Positions 48,361-49,092 of a stretch of DNA of 49,092 nucleotides are shown here, piece after piece. This stretch comes from Solirubrobacteraceae bacterium (GTDB lineage Bacteria > Actinomycetota > Thermoleophilia > Solirubrobacterales > Solirubrobacteraceae). The stretch covers positions 1-49,092 of the forward strand of contig JADGPK010000016.1 of the NCBI GenBank assembly GCA_017882445.1, read 5' to 3'. Both the position numbers and the translations under genes were made by a program. Below the pieces are notes generated by a model that did no database searches, was not told where the DNA came from, and saw only the letters and a program-made list of their open reading frames with translations. Position 1 is the stretch's first letter. Each line of letters starts with the position of its first letter.

Positions 48361-49092
48361 CTACTTTCCCTCGACGCTGTGGAAGTCGTCAAGCGCTTCG
48401 CAGATCACCTCGCAGATCTCCTCCACCGTGGCCGGCTCGAGCGCTGAGTAGAGCGGAAGGGCCAGCAGGCTGGCCCCCAGCCGCTCGGTCACAGGCAGTC
48501 CGGAGCCGCGCATATCGGCGAACCGCGGCATGAGGTGCAGGGCCGGGAAGTAGGGACGCGACTCGATGCCGCAGGCGGCGAGCGCCTCTCGCACCCGGTC
48601 GCGGGCGCCACCGAGGTCGACCACGAAGAAGGTGGGCGTCGGACGAGACGCGGCGGGGGTGCACTGGAGGGTGAGGTCGTCTCGATCCTCGAGCGCCCTG
48701 CGGTAGGAATCGACCAGCCTGCTGCGGAGCGTGACCTGCTCCTCCAGGTCATCGAGGGTGAGCAGGCCCAGGGCGGCGTGCAGCTCGGACAGCTTGGCGT
48801 TCAGGCCCTGACTCTCGCTGGTCCCCTGCGGGCTCATGCCGTAGTTGCGCAGCCGGCGGAACCGCTCGGCGGCGCGCTCGCAGCGAAGGACGGCCATCCC
48901 ACCTTCGGCGGCTGTGACTATCTTGGTGGCGCTGAAGCTGATCACGCTTGCGTCGCCGAAGCCTGTGACGTGCCGGTCGCCGACCCACGTGCCCACTGCC
49001 TGCGCCGCATCGAAGACGAGCGCGATCCCGTGCCCCCTCGCCAGCTCCTGCAGACCCGTGACGTCGCAGGGCACGCCGAACATGTGGGTTGC
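48361..49092 (-). CDS. DegT/DnrJ/EryC1-family PLP aminotransferase (partial, 5' end outside window)
   Basis: The 243 visible residues are the C-terminal two thirds of a sugar aminotransferase; the frame is open to the window edge. HMFGVPCDVTGLQELARGHG and VFDAAQAVGTWVG precede SFSATKIVTAAEGGMAV, which holds the PLP-binding Lys. LRNYGMSPQGTSESQGLNAK, LSELHAALGLLTLDDLEEQ and the late FPALHLMPRF are also family features. Such enzymes aminate keto-sugar nucleotides, so a sugar-nucleotide role in the same surface-glycan region is likely. Confidence 0.9.
   Translation of the reverse strand, partial: ATHMFGVPCDVTGLQELARGHGIALVFDAAQAVGTWVGDRHVTGFGDASVISFSATKIVTAAEGGMAVLRCERAAERFRRLRNYGMSPQGTSESQGLNAKLSELHAALGLLTLDDLEEQVTLRSRLVDSYRRALEDRDDLTLQCTPAASRPTPTFFVVDLGGARDRVREALAACGIESRPYFPALHLMPRFADMRGSGLPVTERLGASLLALPLYSALEPATVEEICEVICEALDDFHSVEGK

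Noticed and set aside
48207-48533. Forward ORF of 108 codons near the right end
   Set aside because: The second half is antisense to the aminotransferase and the first half has no recognisable pattern or start signal.
1-49092. CRISPR arrays, tRNA or rRNA genes, phage genes, replication origin
   Set aside because: No regularly spaced repeats, cloverleaf-like genes, rRNA segments or phage structural genes were noticed on either strand.

Overview
The window is high-GC DNA with strongly GC-biased third codon positions, frequent GTG and occasional TTG starts, dense gene packing with ATGA, GTGA and TGATG overlaps, and many genes whose only upstream signal is a TAnnnT box 6-10 bases before the start codon (leaderless transcription). 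With a CtaA-type heme A synthase, a short HU protein and many actinobacterial-looking membrane glycosyltransferases, this suggests an actinobacterium, most likely Thermoleophilia (Solirubrobacterales/Conexibacter-like). The lineage is inference; no rRNA or tRNA gene was seen.

Layout. 1-357: 3' end of an exported or surface protein. 431-5067: five-gene operon for a CDP-linked, C-methylated 6-deoxyhexose (rfbF, rfbG, C-methyltransferase, rfbC-like epimerase, SDR reductase), followed by a Wzx-like flippase (5102-6604). 6.6-10.9 kb: rearranged zone with an IS1380-type transposase scrap, an atypical membrane glycosyltransferase, fused scraps of a GT2 gene and a flippase gene, an intact GT2, and a decayed GT2 copy. 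10.9-16.3 kb: GT4 and GT2 genes plus a broken two-gene small-protein/nucleotidyltransferase module. 16.4-23.0 kb: forward operon with a polyprenol-phosphate-type GT2, a DUF2142 membrane protein, a GT2 and a GT2-GT4 fusion. 22.9-27.5 kb: reverse block with an ABC polysaccharide exporter (wzm, wzt) and a 739-residue two-domain glycosyltransferase. 27.5-28.1 kb: transposase debris and a small ORF. 28.3-36.0 kb: membrane GT-C protein, coiled-coil methyltransferase, GT-A-like/GT4 fusion and a large membrane protein. 36.1-40.3 kb: three reverse-strand paralogues with a GT2-like domain followed by a beta-sandwich-like domain, one also carrying GT32. 40.4-44.9 kb: sugar-nucleotide epimerase, chimeric pseudogene, secreted protein, phosphopantetheinyl transferase, a second decayed nucleotidyltransferase module and a second rfbC. 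44.9-49.1 kb: ctaA, HU, a GFA protein, hypotheticals and the 3' part of a DegT-type aminotransferase.

Read together, this is a large surface-glycan (exopolysaccharide or cell-wall polysaccharide) locus. Sugar nucleotides are made by the rfb-type genes and the epimerase, assembled by about a dozen soluble glycosyltransferases and at least four multi-spanning GT-C-like proteins, and exported by a flippase and/or the Wzm-Wzt transporter. The locus looks assembled piecemeal: duplicated genes, truncated copies, transposase debris and chimeric ORFs lie at module borders. The best candidates for something undescribed are the twice-occurring, twice-broken small-protein/nucleotidyltransferase module, the paralogous triplet at 36.1-40.3 kb, and the family of GT-A/GT4 fusions, two of which seem to have lost their GT-A metal-binding motif.
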